Positions 41,795-49,548 of a stretch of 49,548 bases of DNA are shown in pieces. The stretch spans positions 1-49,548 of the forward strand of contig JAGASR010000035.1 in NCBI GenBank assembly GCA_017621705.1, in the 5' to 3' direction. Position numbers and translations under genes: made by a program. This DNA is from Clostridia bacterium (GTDB taxonomy: Bacteria > Bacillota > Clostridia > Oscillospirales > UBA644). Position 1 is the first letter of the stretch. Every line of letters starts with the position of its first letter. The notes under the pieces were generated by a model. That model searched no databases. It saw nothing but the letters and a program-made list of their open reading frames with translations, and had not been told where the DNA came from.

Positions 41795-43405
41795 TTGACA
41801 GAAAAAGACGATCTCATTTCTATTTTCGAAAAAGAAATGATTTCCAAAATATACGGTTTTTGCCGTGTCAAAGTAAATTCAACAGAAGATGCCGAAGATC
41901 TTTCACAGGATATATGTTTTGAAGTTTTGAGATCGATCCATTCAGGTAAAAAAATAGAAAATTTGAATGCATTTGTTTGGAGCGTATCAAATCATATGTT
42001 TTATAATTGGCTGAGAAAAAAGAAACATGGCACTACGGCATATTTAACGGACATTATTATTTCTGACGAAAATATTGAAAATGAATATATTTTCAGAGAA
42101 CAAGAAAAACTTCTTAAACGCGAGCTTTCTTTGATGTCGGGCAATTATCGTCGTGCAGTAGTTATGCATTATTACGATAATTTGTCATGCGAAGAAATAG
42201 GACAATTGATCGGAAAGAGCGCCGGTACTGTCAAATGGTGGCTTCACGATGCAAGAACAGCAATCAAGAAAGGATTAAATACCATGAGAGAATACGGAGA
42301 AAAAAGCTATCGTCCGGGAAAACTTGGTATGTCTTGTCAGGGGAATCCCGGTAGTAATTTTGAACCCATGGTGTGCACGCAAAGAAAATCTGCTCAAAAT
42401 ATACTTCTTGCGGCGTACAAAGAACCCATGACGATCACAGAACTTTGTGAGGAACTTGGCATTTCCGCCCCCTATATTGAAGATGAGGTGGAATATCTTG
42501 TAAAAAATCAGTTGATTAAGGAGGTATCGAAAGGAAAATACCAAACCGATTTTGTGATTTTGCCCGGTAATAATCCTAATACGGCAAAGAGAATTTATGA
42601 GACTGTCTTTCCCGAGTATTACGAAAAACTTATAGATTTTCTTGAATCTCAAAAGGCAATTTTGACTGAATCAAAATTCAACACCGCCGGTTTTACATGG
42701 GAACGACTGCTTTGGGTGTATATCCATATAATATCAGATATTGCTGTAAATATCTATCGTCATGAAAACAACATTTCGGTAAAATACGATGATATCCCGA
42801 TGCGTCCAAACGGAGGAAGATGGATCGCACTCGGCTTTGAAAATGGATTTGGATTGGACGAAAAAATAAAATGGGAGATCTACCATGTTTTTGACGGACC
42901 GGTTAACAAGACAGACAAAACATTTGCGCAAGGATTTTTCCATTTGTGGAGCGGCGTTGACAGCTCCGTTTTCTTTGAAACTCCCGATGAAGTTTTTACT
43001 CTCTGCCGAGAGATTATCAAGGAAAACATCAATGTAAACGATTTGACCGAGAAACAAAAATATCTGTTCAGCATTGCTCTTGAAAAGAAGCTTTTTGTGA
43101 AAACCGATAGCGGATTCAAACAGAATTACTATTATGTTGAAAGCTCGGAGCGTAGAGAGATCGAGAAATTTGCACGCGAATTCTACAATACTGTATCAAA
43201 ACTGATAGAACGTGCATGGAACATAGTTCTTGATGAATATGCCTCATCCGTTCCGAAGCATTTACATTGGCAGATGGGTAATTTTCTGGCAAATAATCTT
43301 AATCACCTCGTAACTTGCAGCTTACATTGCGCTTATAAAAACGGGAAGCTGTCCGAACCTGATGATAACAACAAAGAATGGTTAAGCCTATTCGTTAGCG
43401 AATAA
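41795..43405 (+). CDS. ECF-type sigma factor with a large C-terminal extension
   Basis: 536 residues. Region 2 (about 5-78) has NSTEDAEDLSQDICFEVLRS and SVSNHMFYNWLRKKK; region 4 (about 105-162) has YRRAVVMHYYDNLSCEEIGQ and SAGTVKWWLHDARTAIKKGL. A winged-helix-like segment (about 203-252, MTITELCEELGISAPYIEDE) follows, then about 280 residues with no motif I recognise, rich in aromatic residues and without membrane helices. Ordinary ECF factors are about 160-200 residues. I prefer TTG 41795, with GTGAGGTG 6-7 nt upstream; ATG 41747 would add 16 residues and has no ribosome binding site. No anti-sigma gene is adjacent, so the extension may do the sensing (inference). Codon use is more A/T-rich than in neighbours. 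Confidence 0.82.
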   Translation: MTEKDDLISIFEKEMISKIYGFCRVKVNSTEDAEDLSQDICFEVLRSIHSGKKIENLNAFVWSVSNHMFYNWLRKKKHGTTAYLTDIIISDENIENEYIFREQEKLLKRELSLMSGNYRRAVVMHYYDNLSCEEIGQLIGKSAGTVKWWLHDARTAIKKGLNTMREYGEKSYRPGKLGMSCQGNPGSNFEPMVCTQRKSAQNILLAAYKEPMTITELCEELGISAPYIEDEVEYLVKNQLIKEVSKGKYQTDFVILPGNNPNTAKRIYETVFPEYYEKLIDFLESQKAILTESKFNTAGFTWERLLWVYIHIISDIAVNIYRHENNISVKYDDIPMRPNGGRWIALGFENGFGLDEKIKWEIYHVFDGPVNKTDKTFAQGFFHLWSGVDSSVFFETPDEVFTLCREIIKENINVNDLTEKQKYLFSIALEKKLFVKTDSGFKQNYYYVESSERREIEKFAREFYNTVSKLIERAWNIVLDEYASSVPKHLHWQMGNFLANNLNHLVTCSLHCAYKNGKLSEPDDNNKEWLSLFVSE

Positions 43406-43413
43406 ATAAATTC

Positions 43414-43446
43414 AGCATCGGCATGGTATATCCATGCCGATGCTTT
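43414..43446. terminator. hairpin between convergent genes
   Basis: A 13-bp perfect stem (43414-43426 and 43432-43444) with a 5-nt loop. T tracts are short on both sides, so it may be a weak bidirectional terminator. Confidence 0.65.
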
Positions 43447-43486
43447 CAAATGGAATCGTATTAATAAAAGAAAAACATAATAACTT

Positions 43487-44224
43487 TTATGCCGCTTTTT
43501 CTTTTTTGATCTTACGGGCAACGATCCACGGCAGATGCATGACAGCGATAATGATGGGAATAAGTATCGGATAGCCTAATAAATGATGTCCGAACGTCTT
43601 TTTGAAAGCGTAAAGCGGATTGCCTTTCGATACTGCGCGAAGGAACATGAAATTAGTTTCCCACACCTGATTTGCCGCAAATGCAACCCCTGCGAGAAGA
43701 AAAAGAACAGCAATGCAAGCAGGTACATACTTCAATTTCGGTTTAATATCACTGCCGACAGTAAGCATCAGAGGATAGAGCGCAAGGAGCATGTGGATCG
43801 TAAAACTGTGAATATGCATAAAATTCTCAATGGGAAGCTTGGTCCATGTCGGGAAGATCAAAGGTAAAACAGAAGCCGGGAGACATATGGTATAAAGGAA
43901 ATTACCGATCGCTTTCGATCTCGTTAAAGCATGAACAGCGATAACGAAAATATTTATACTGCAAAGCTGCAGCGGAAGATATTTCGGTGTAAAATTACCG
44001 TAAGCGACAAGACAAACAACTTTAAATATCTCGTCCGCAATAATAAGCGCCGAAACCGTATATCTCATTACGGCTCTGTTCTTTTCGGAAGCTTTTTTGT
44101 ACAGCAGACTGACTGAGATCAGAATCAACGCACTGAACATCAGCCAGAATATGTGACATGGGTCAAAATGCGAAAAACCCTTGCCTTTACCGATCGTTTC
44201 CACCGTTTCAAAAAAATATTCCAT
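43487..44224 (-). CDS. TIGR02206/YwaF-like integral membrane protein
   Basis: 245 residues with six to seven membrane helices. Conserved segments of this family are visible: LPLQLCSINIF (near 85), MHIHSFTIHMLLALYP (near 137) and GHHLLGYPILIPI (near 215). Function unknown. It starts 6 nt after the alpha/beta hydrolase stop with no own ribosome binding site, so it is translationally coupled. It is the last gene of the minus-strand run. Confidence 0.8.
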   Translation of the reverse strand: MEYFFETVETIGKGKGFSHFDPCHIFWLMFSALILISVSLLYKKASEKNRAVMRYTVSALIIADEIFKVVCLVAYGNFTPKYLPLQLCSINIFVIAVHALTRSKAIGNFLYTICLPASVLPLIFPTWTKLPIENFMHIHSFTIHMLLALYPLMLTVGSDIKPKLKYVPACIAVLFLLAGVAFAANQVWETNFMFLRAVSKGNPLYAFKKTFGHHLLGYPILIPIIIAVMHLPWIVARKIKKEKAA

Positions 44225-44230
44225 GACAGA

Positions 44231-45400
44231 CTATTTTTTGATAAAATCGATCCTGCCGGTAAATATAAAGTTTGGATCCATATTCTGTTCGCAAGTTTCT
44301 TTTGCGAGACATTCGGGGCAATATTCTTTATCGACAACGGAAACGCCCTCTGCCTTTATAACGATATTCGGACGGGAAGCGAACATTTTCTCGTTATAAT
44401 AAACGGAGAATTCTGCTGCGGTAGCGCTTTCGATGACGACTTCGTTCTTTTCTCTGTCGAAAGAAGCGACGATCTCGCCTTCGGTAACGGACGGATCTGC
44501 ACCGAGCCAGTAGAAATTGGTATGTTCGCGGAGAGGCGCACGCTGAGCAAGGTTCCAGACAACACGGTCGGGATACGGGTTACGTACATGCTGCTTGAGG
44601 AAAGAAACGGCATGAGTATCTTTTTCGATATATTCGCGATTACCTTCGCGGAGCCAAGCGGCATTGTCTTTCATAACAGCGCGCGGAGTGAAGTTGGGAT
44701 CGTTATCGCGGAAGTTATGAGCTTTATCGAAATGAACGTTTGCTTCGTGGATAAATCCGCCGTATTCTTCGGCGAGAGTATCGAGATATTCATCGTATTC
44801 GGCAATGAGTTCGTTACGGCGGAAGAAATAGTCACGTTCGCCTGCCTGAATGATAAATGCCATATTACGGAGGTTTTTGAGACGTACGCCGTTCGGACAG
44901 CCTGCGGACATATTAGCCGCAGCAAAGCGATCCGACATAAACGGAGTGATCATATAAACACCGTCTCCGCCGCAGGAAAAGCCCATGATATAAACTCTGT
45001 TGGGGTCAACATTTTTAAAGAGGAGCATATTGGAAATAAGCTCATCGTAAAGCGGATAGCTTTCGGGGTTTGCGTGAGCGTTCCATGTGTCTCTTACACC
45101 GCGGCATGCAACGTAAATACCGTTCTTTACGCCGTCGCGGTAATAGACTTTCATGTGTTCCCACTGGCTGTCGTTCATATCGGGAGTGTCGCTGTGTCCG
45201 CCGCCGTGGAGAGCTATGTAGAGGGGATAGCCGTTTTCTTCGGGTTCACCGAGAACGGACATACCGTATCTCATTTTAACTTCACCGAAATGCATTTCGC
45301 AGGACTCGATCTCGTCGAGACGTTTCTGATTTTTGGTTTCACGTTCACAAAAATCGTTCCAAACACGTTCACGAAGAAGTGCGCTTTCTTTTTCAGTCAT
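44231..45400 (-). CDS. alpha/beta hydrolase (esterase-like)
   Basis: 389 residues. The oxyanion-hole motif LHGGG (64-68), the nucleophile elbow G-F-S142-C-G-G, a candidate acid D190 (GERD) and H228 (DKAHNF) form a plausible catalytic set of the feruloyl-esterase/PHB-depolymerase-like group. A C-terminal beta-rich part (about 290-345) is followed by a short Cys-containing tail (CPECLAKETC). No signal peptide, so it is cytosolic. AGGAG precedes the ATG. It lies 35 nt after the VOC gene. Confidence 0.8.
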   Translation of the reverse strand: MTEKESALLRERVWNDFCERETKNQKRLDEIESCEMHFGEVKMRYGMSVLGEPEENGYPLYIALHGGGHSDTPDMNDSQWEHMKVYYRDGVKNGIYVACRGVRDTWNAHANPESYPLYDELISNMLLFKNVDPNRVYIMGFSCGGDGVYMITPFMSDRFAAANMSAGCPNGVRLKNLRNMAFIIQAGERDYFFRRNELIAEYDEYLDTLAEEYGGFIHEANVHFDKAHNFRDNDPNFTPRAVMKDNAAWLREGNREYIEKDTHAVSFLKQHVRNPYPDRVVWNLAQRAPLREHTNFYWLGADPSVTEGEIVASFDREKNEVVIESATAAEFSVYYNEKMFASRPNIVIKAEGVSVVDKEYCPECLAKETCEQNMDPNFIFTGRIDFIKK

Positions 45401-45435
45401 AATGGTCTCCTAAATATTTAAATCAAACAAATTTT

Positions 45436-45825
45436 TTATTTCATGCAGAAAAATTCGATTATTTCGCCGCTCGGGCCCTTGCAGAAGCCGAGACGTGCGA
45501 CAAAGCCGGGGGTTCCGACAACATCAGCGGTTTTCGGTTCGACGGTTATTTCGTAGCCTTCTTTTCTTACTGCTTCGATAAAAGCGTCGGGATCATCGAC
45601 ATTGAACGCGAAATGAACGATCGGGCTTTCGGGTTTTTCAACGTCTTTTTCGACTTCGAAAAGTTCGATGCACGCACCGTCTTCGCACTCATACATAGCA
45701 CAGCGGGACTTTTCGCCGCCCCACGCTCTTACTTTTTTGAGGCCGAGAAGCTCCGTATAGAATTTCTCGGATTTATCGAAATCCGCGGAGTTTACGGCTA
45801 CATGGTGAAAACCTTTGATTATCAT
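45436..45825 (-). CDS. VOC family (glyoxalase-like) metalloprotein
   Basis: 129 residues from ATG 45825; GTG at 45834 is too close to the AAAGGA site. Two beta-alpha-beta-beta-beta modules supply the expected metal ligands: HH in KGFHHVAV, E in ACIELFEV, H in VHFAFNV and E in GEIIEFFCMK. VOC proteins include isomerases, dioxygenases and resistance proteins; the reaction is unknown here. It lies 27 nt after the nearest GDPD gene. Confidence 0.88.
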   Translation of the reverse strand: MIIKGFHHVAVNSADFDKSEKFYTELLGLKKVRAWGGEKSRCAMYECEDGACIELFEVEKDVEKPESPIVHFAFNVDDPDAFIEAVRKEGYEITVEPKTADVVGTPGFVARLGFCKGPSGEIIEFFCMK

Positions 45826-45852
45826 AAATTTCACGGTCCTTTCTTTTTTGTT

Positions 45853-46614
45853 TTATTCGATAAAATTGGAAGTTATCTGGTCAACGCCCCATCTGTCGAG
45901 AATTTCGACATTCGGAACTTCGTTTACAAGCCAGGGATTGACAACAAGGCCTGCAGCTTTCAGTTTTTTGACGATCTCTTCGGTGAGATGTTCAAAATAA
46001 GGAGAAATATCGATCTTATTCGCAACAAGTTTTTCGATCATATCATCTTCGACTTTGCCGCATCCGAGCTGTGCGGGGTGATCGGGAAGCTGTCTGCGAA
46101 GCGCCATAAGGTTATCCCAGTCACCGGAGATGAAAACGATATTATCGAGATAATCTTCTTCTTTGATAAGCGCAATAAGATCGGTTATATCCTGATCGCT
46201 GAATTTCCCCTTGATCTCAAGAAAGCAGACCTTATTATAATGTTTGCAGATACGGATATATTCGTCAAGGGTCGGGATGAAAAGGTCGGATCTTGTTCTC
46301 TTTTCCCAATAGTCCTTCATTCGATACTGCTGAAGTTCTGCAAGAGTAAGGTCGCAGACTTTAGCGTCAACGCCCATCATGCCGTTAAGTTCGCCGTCAT
46401 GAAAAGCGATGAAATAGCCGTCCTTTGTTCTCTGGGTATCGGTTTCAACGCCGTAGAAAGATCTCTGACCTGCGGCAACGAAAGAAGCATTTGTGTTTTC
46501 GAGCTCAAGGCCGCAAAGGCCTCTGTGCGCGATCATTTTAGCTTTTTTATTGGGAACTTTTACAGTGTCTCTCAAAGTTTCGGTTATAAGTTTACCGGGT
46601 ACAAACTGATCCAT
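45853..46614 (-). CDS. glycerophosphodiester phosphodiesterase family protein (copy 1)
   Basis: 253 residues. GDPD catalytic motifs are intact: AHRG, ELENTN, VETD and FHDGEL. It should cleave glycerophosphodiesters to glycerol-3-phosphate and an alcohol, or a related phosphodiester. No signal peptide. It starts MDQFVPGKLITETLRD, a lead shared with copy 2. AAAGGAG lies upstream. Confidence 0.92.
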   Translation of the reverse strand: MDQFVPGKLITETLRDTVKVPNKKAKMIAHRGLCGLELENTNASFVAAGQRSFYGVETDTQRTKDGYFIAFHDGELNGMMGVDAKVCDLTLAELQQYRMKDYWEKRTRSDLFIPTLDEYIRICKHYNKVCFLEIKGKFSDQDITDLIALIKEEDYLDNIVFISGDWDNLMALRRQLPDHPAQLGCGKVEDDMIEKLVANKIDISPYFEHLTEEIVKKLKAAGLVVNPWLVNEVPNVEILDRWGVDQITSNFIE

Positions 46615-46649
46615 ACAGTGTATATCTCCTTTATTTTTCTAATAATTAA

Positions 46650-47411
46650 TTACTCAATGAAGTTTGATGTTATCATATCAACGCCCCATTTATCGAGAAG
46701 CGCGACATTTTCAACTTCGTTTACGGTCCAGCAGTTGATAACGATACCTGCATTGTGAAGCTTTTTAACAAGTTCTTCAGTAAGACATTCAAAATAAGGG
46801 TCAATGTCCAATTTATTCTCAACGAGTTTTTCTATGAGTTCATCATCGACTTTACCGCAGATATACTGAGCAGGATGGTCGGGAAGCTGTTTACGCAGAT
46901 TGATAAGAGAATCCCAGTTACCCGAAATAAAAACCACATTATCAAGATAATCTTCTTCTTTGATAAGAGCAAGCATATCCTCAATATCTTTATCGCTGAA
47001 ATAATCTTTGATTTCAAGAATGCAGACCTTTTCGTAATGCTTGCAGATACGGATATATTCGTCAAGAGTGGGAACGATGAGATCTGATCTTTTTCTCTTT
47101 TCCCAAAAATCTTTCATCTGATATTTGCGAAGCTCCTCAAGGGTTATATCGCATATCTTTATGCTTACACCCATCATTCTGTCGAGCTCGCCATCATGAA
47201 AAGCGATAAAATGACCGTCTTTCGTTCTCTGGGTATCCGTTTCGATACCGTAAAAGGATCTCTGTCCTGCGGCGACAAAAGCGGCATTCGTATTTTCAAG
47301 TTCAAGACCGCTGAGACCTCTGTGAGCAATCATTTTTGCCTTTTTATTTGGGACTTTCATAGAATCCCTTAAAGTTTCCGATATCCATTTCCCGGGCACA
47401 AATTTATCCAT
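46650..47411 (-). CDS. glycerophosphodiester phosphodiesterase family protein (copy 2)
   Basis: 253 residues, near-identical in length and layout to copy 1 (start MDKFVPGKWISETLRD; motifs AHRG, ELENTN, IETD, FHDGEL). Copies 1 and 2 are visibly closer to each other than to copy 3, so they come from a later duplication. AGGTGAG lies upstream of the ATG, 15 nt after copy 3. Confidence 0.92.
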   Translation of the reverse strand: MDKFVPGKWISETLRDSMKVPNKKAKMIAHRGLSGLELENTNAAFVAAGQRSFYGIETDTQRTKDGHFIAFHDGELDRMMGVSIKICDITLEELRKYQMKDFWEKRKRSDLIVPTLDEYIRICKHYEKVCILEIKDYFSDKDIEDMLALIKEEDYLDNVVFISGNWDSLINLRKQLPDHPAQYICGKVDDELIEKLVENKLDIDPYFECLTEELVKKLHNAGIVINCWTVNEVENVALLDKWGVDMITSNFIE

Positions 47412-47426
47412 AATTCATCTCACCTA

Positions 47427-48149
47427 TTATTCGAGAATATTTGACGTGATCTGATCAACGCCCCATTTATCGAGACGTTCTGCATCTTCGGGATTATCAA
47501 CAGTCCAGCAGTTGATCGTAATTCCGGCATCGTGCATTTTTTTGATGTTATCTTCTGTAAGATAGCTGAAATGTGCATCAATATCAAGCTTATTTTCAAC
47601 AAGCTTCGCAATAAGTTCGTCGGTTATCTCTCCGGTAAGGAACTGCGCAGGCTGATCGGGATAATTCTTCTTGAGAAGGATCAGGTTATCCCAGTTAAAC
47701 GAAATAAAAATTATATTTTCAAGATATCCTTCTTCTTTGATTATATCAACTATTTTGCAGATCTCTTCTTCCGTAAAAGCGTCTTTCAGTTCAAGGACAC
47801 CTATCTTGCGGTAATGAGCGCAGATTCTGATATATTCATCAAGAGTAGGAACGATAAGATCGGAACGTTTTTTTCCGTCATGGTCGAACATTGAAACTGC
47901 TTGGATCTGTTCAAGTGTTGCATCACCCATACGAAGATTTACGCCTGCGACCCTTTCAAGATTGCCGTCATGAATACAAACGATATGACCGTCGGCAGTT
48001 CTGTAGACATCTGTCTCAATACCGTAATACGATCTCTGGCCTGCCGCAACGAATGCCGCATTCGTATTTTCGCGCTCAAGTCCGCTGACACCTCTGTGCG
48101 CGACCATCTTCGCATTTTTTATATCAACTTTAACAGTGTTTTTTCTCAT
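47427..48149 (-). CDS. glycerophosphodiester phosphodiesterase family protein (copy 3)
   Basis: 240 residues. Motifs AHRG, ERENTN, IETD and IHDGNL are intact. It lacks the 13-residue N-terminal lead of copies 1 and 2 and starts MRKNTVKVDIKNAKM. It is first in the six-gene run and lies downstream of a strong promoter; AAAGGAG precedes it. Cytosolic by sequence. Confidence 0.92.
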   Translation of the reverse strand: MRKNTVKVDIKNAKMVAHRGVSGLERENTNAAFVAAGQRSYYGIETDVYRTADGHIVCIHDGNLERVAGVNLRMGDATLEQIQAVSMFDHDGKKRSDLIVPTLDEYIRICAHYRKIGVLELKDAFTEEEICKIVDIIKEEGYLENIIFISFNWDNLILLKKNYPDQPAQFLTGEITDELIAKLVENKLDIDAHFSYLTEDNIKKMHDAGITINCWTVDNPEDAERLDKWGVDQITSNILE

Positions 48150-48190
48150 TTTAAGATATCTCCTTTATATAATAAAGTTTATCTTTGTTT

Positions 48191-48219
48191 AGTTTACCAT
48201 AATAAATTAATGTTGTCAA
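48191..48219 (-). promoter_or_regulatory. sigma-A promoter for the GDPD run
   Basis: On the minus strand: TTGACA (48214-48219), a 17-bp spacer and TAAACT (48191-48196), with TG-G before the -10. Confidence 0.8.
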
Positions 48220-48236
48220 GAGATTTTAAATTTTTA

Positions 48237-48265
48237 TTGACTTTCCTGTTTTGTTATGCTATAAT
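48237..48265 (+). promoter_or_regulatory. sigma-A promoter for the GH2 gene
   Basis: TTGACT (48237-48242), a 17-bp spacer and TATAAT (48260-48265), with TG-C (48257-48259): an extended -10. Its -35 is 17 bp from the -35 of the divergent GDPD promoter. Confidence 0.85.
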
Positions 48266-48303
48266 TTTATTAATGAAATTATACATTAACGAGGTGTATG
48301 AAT

Positions 48304-49548
48304 ATGCTTAATATCAATTTCACCCCCGACTGGGATAATCTGAAGGTACTGTCCCGAAACAGAATGCCTTCGAGATCTTACTATATCCCCGGAGATGCAA
48401 ATAATACAGAAGCAAAATCCCGTTGGGATATCAGATCAGACCGTTTTATGCTTCTTAACGGTATGTGGAATTTCAATTATTATACTTCCGTTGCCGATGT
48501 TCCCGACGATTTCGTGACTGCAGACCTCGGCGGCAAAGAAGAAAAGGTTCCGTCCGTATGGCAGGCTCAGGGCTATGAAAAATGGCATTATACTAACATA
48601 AACTACCCCTACCCCGTCGATCCGCCGCACGTTCCGAACCATAACCCCTGCGGTATTTATAAGAGAAAATTCACCGTTCCCGCATCGTTCAAGGGCATGA
48701 AGGTAAATCTTTCGTTCCTCGGCGTTTCCGCGGCATATCATGTTTATATCAACGCAAAGCTTGTCGGATACAATCAGGTATCCCATATGACGGGCGAATT
48801 TGACGTTACGGATTATCTTTGCGACGGCGAAAACGAGATCTGCGTCATCGTCTATAAATGGTGCGACGGCTCTTACCTCGAAGACCAGGACTTTTTCCGT
48901 TGCAACGGTATTTTCAGAGACGTTTTCCTCACCGCACAGCCCGAAGAACATATAAAGGATTTCCTTTTCACCACCGAAGCCAACGGCGATCTTACAAACT
49001 TCAAAACCAAGGTGACCGTCAAGACGAGCGCCGAAATGTATGTTAAAATCGAGCTTAACGATAAAGACGGAAAGACCGTTTACACCGAAGCTAAAAAGAC
49101 AGAAAGAAAAAATGCGGAATTTAACTTCAACGTAGAAAATCCCCTTCTCTGGAACGCCGAAACTCCGAATCTTTACACTCTCGTTATCACTGCAGGCGAC
49201 GATATTGCGGCGCATAAAGTCGGTTTCAGAAAATTTGAGATCGATGGCAACGTATTCAAAGTCAACGGCGTTGCGGTAAAATGCAGAGGCGTAAACAGAC
49301 ACGACAGCCACCCCGAAAAAGGTTATGCGGTCGAATATGAGGATATCCTCAAAGATCTCACCCTTATGAAACAGCTGAACGTCAACACCATAAGGACATC
49401 TCACTACCCCAACGACCCACTTCTTTTGATGCTTGCGGACGAGCTTGGTTTTTATATCGTTGATGAAGCAGATCTTGAAACGCACGGTCTTTTTGGTTGG
49501 GATTATGCAACGAAGAACCCCGATTGGAAAGATGCATTTATAGACCGC
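48304..49548 (+). CDS. GH2 beta-galactosidase, N-terminal part (cut by window end)
   Basis: 415 codons open to the last base; the gene continues beyond the window. I start at ATG 48304, 7 nt after GAGGTG; ATG 48298 is too close to it. Visible parts: the jelly-roll sugar-binding domain (LLNGMWNF, then PSVWQAQGYEKWHY and HNPCGIYKR), the Ig-like domain, and the start of the barrel (GVNRHDSHPEKGYAVE, TIRTSHYPN, DEADLETHG). The catalytic acid/base and nucleophile glutamates lie further on, so activity cannot be judged. LacZ-type enzymes hydrolyse terminal beta-galactosides. No signal peptide. Confidence 0.93.
   Translation, partial: MLNINFTPDWDNLKVLSRNRMPSRSYYIPGDANNTEAKSRWDIRSDRFMLLNGMWNFNYYTSVADVPDDFVTADLGGKEEKVPSVWQAQGYEKWHYTNINYPYPVDPPHVPNHNPCGIYKRKFTVPASFKGMKVNLSFLGVSAAYHVYINAKLVGYNQVSHMTGEFDVTDYLCDGENEICVIVYKWCDGSYLEDQDFFRCNGIFRDVFLTAQPEEHIKDFLFTTEANGDLTNFKTKVTVKTSAEMYVKIELNDKDGKTVYTEAKKTERKNAEFNFNVENPLLWNAETPNLYTLVITAGDDIAAHKVGFRKFEIDGNVFKVNGVAVKCRGVNRHDSHPEKGYAVEYEDILKDLTLMKQLNVNTIRTSHYPNDPLLLMLADELGFYIVDEADLETHGLFGWDYATKNPDWKDAFIDR

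Noticed and set aside
44153..45421. 422-codon open frame antisense to the alpha/beta hydrolase
   Set aside because: The opposite strand has the catalytic serine motif and a good ribosome binding site.
48436..49485. 349-codon minus-strand open frame at the right end
   Set aside because: The plus strand encodes clear GH2 motifs throughout, with promoter and ribosome binding site; that frame simply has no stop before the window ends.
1..49548. Mobile elements, prophage, rRNA and tRNA genes
   Set aside because: I looked for integrase or transposase motifs, phage structural genes and tRNA-like cloverleafs on both strands and found none I could support.

Overview
The window comes from a spore-forming, low-to-mid GC Clostridia-type Firmicute, most likely an uncultured anaerobe living on polysaccharides (gut or rumen is my inference). 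Three genes are specific to endospore formation: spoIIGA, sigE and gpr. Glycyl radical enzymology indicates anaerobiosis. The sigma-A promoters and AGGAGG-type ribosome binding sites are of Firmicute type. I see no rRNA, tRNA, transposase, prophage or CRISPR array. The last gene is cut by the window edge.

Layout. 1-4.8 kb (+): a DUF2089 regulator-like protein and a Cys-rich 15-residue-repeat protein that share a small helical module; then a family 2 glycosyltransferase, an amidohydrolase, and a DUF11 protein whose ribosome binding site can be folded into a leader hairpin. 4.8-12 kb (-): a 2390-residue NdvB/ChvB-like cyclic beta-1,2-glucan synthase homologue. 12.1-16 kb (+): tex, then spoIIGA-sigE. 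16-25.8 kb (-): a complete cyclic-type arginine operon transcribed argG - ACT protein (UPF0237) - UPF0210 - argH - argC - argJ - argB - argD - argF, with a near-consensus ArgR/AhrC box over the argG promoter. 25.9-30.4 kb (-): a CotH kinase-like protein with three lamin-tail domains, a VTC polyphosphate polymerase domain protein and a DUF4956 membrane protein. 30.6-36.6 kb (+): a glycyl radical enzyme activase, a glycyl radical enzyme with a Cys-Val-Glu active site, and a GH106-like glycosidase. 36.7-39.4 kb: a frameshifted small gene, a small membrane protein, a PfoR-type EIIC membrane protein (-) and the spore protease gpr (+). 39.5-41.6 kb (+): a GH29 alpha-L-fucosidase translationally overlapping a radical SAM/SPASM protein. 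41.8-43.4 kb (+): an ECF sigma factor with a C-terminal extension of about 350 residues. 43.5-48.1 kb (-): a six-gene run of three tandem GDPD paralogues, a VOC protein, an alpha/beta hydrolase and a TIGR02206-type membrane protein. 48.3 kb to the end (+): the N-terminal part of a GH2 beta-galactosidase.

How it fits together. The arginine operon encodes every step from glutamate to arginine except carbamoyl phosphate synthesis, with ArgJ recycling the acetyl group. SpoIIGA processes pro-sigma-E in the mother cell, and GPR degrades SASPs at germination. The glycosidases (GH29, GH106-like, GH2) point to use of fucosylated, rhamnosylated and galactosylated glycans. The glycyl radical enzyme beside the GH106-like gene may belong to such a pathway, but its substrate cannot be read from sequence. 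Most likely to repay study are the ECF sigma factor fusion, the Cys-ladder repeat protein, the CotH-VTC-DUF4956 module, the glycyl radical enzyme cluster and the UPF0237/UPF0210 pair inside the arg operon. All calls come from reading motifs and context; no database search was run.
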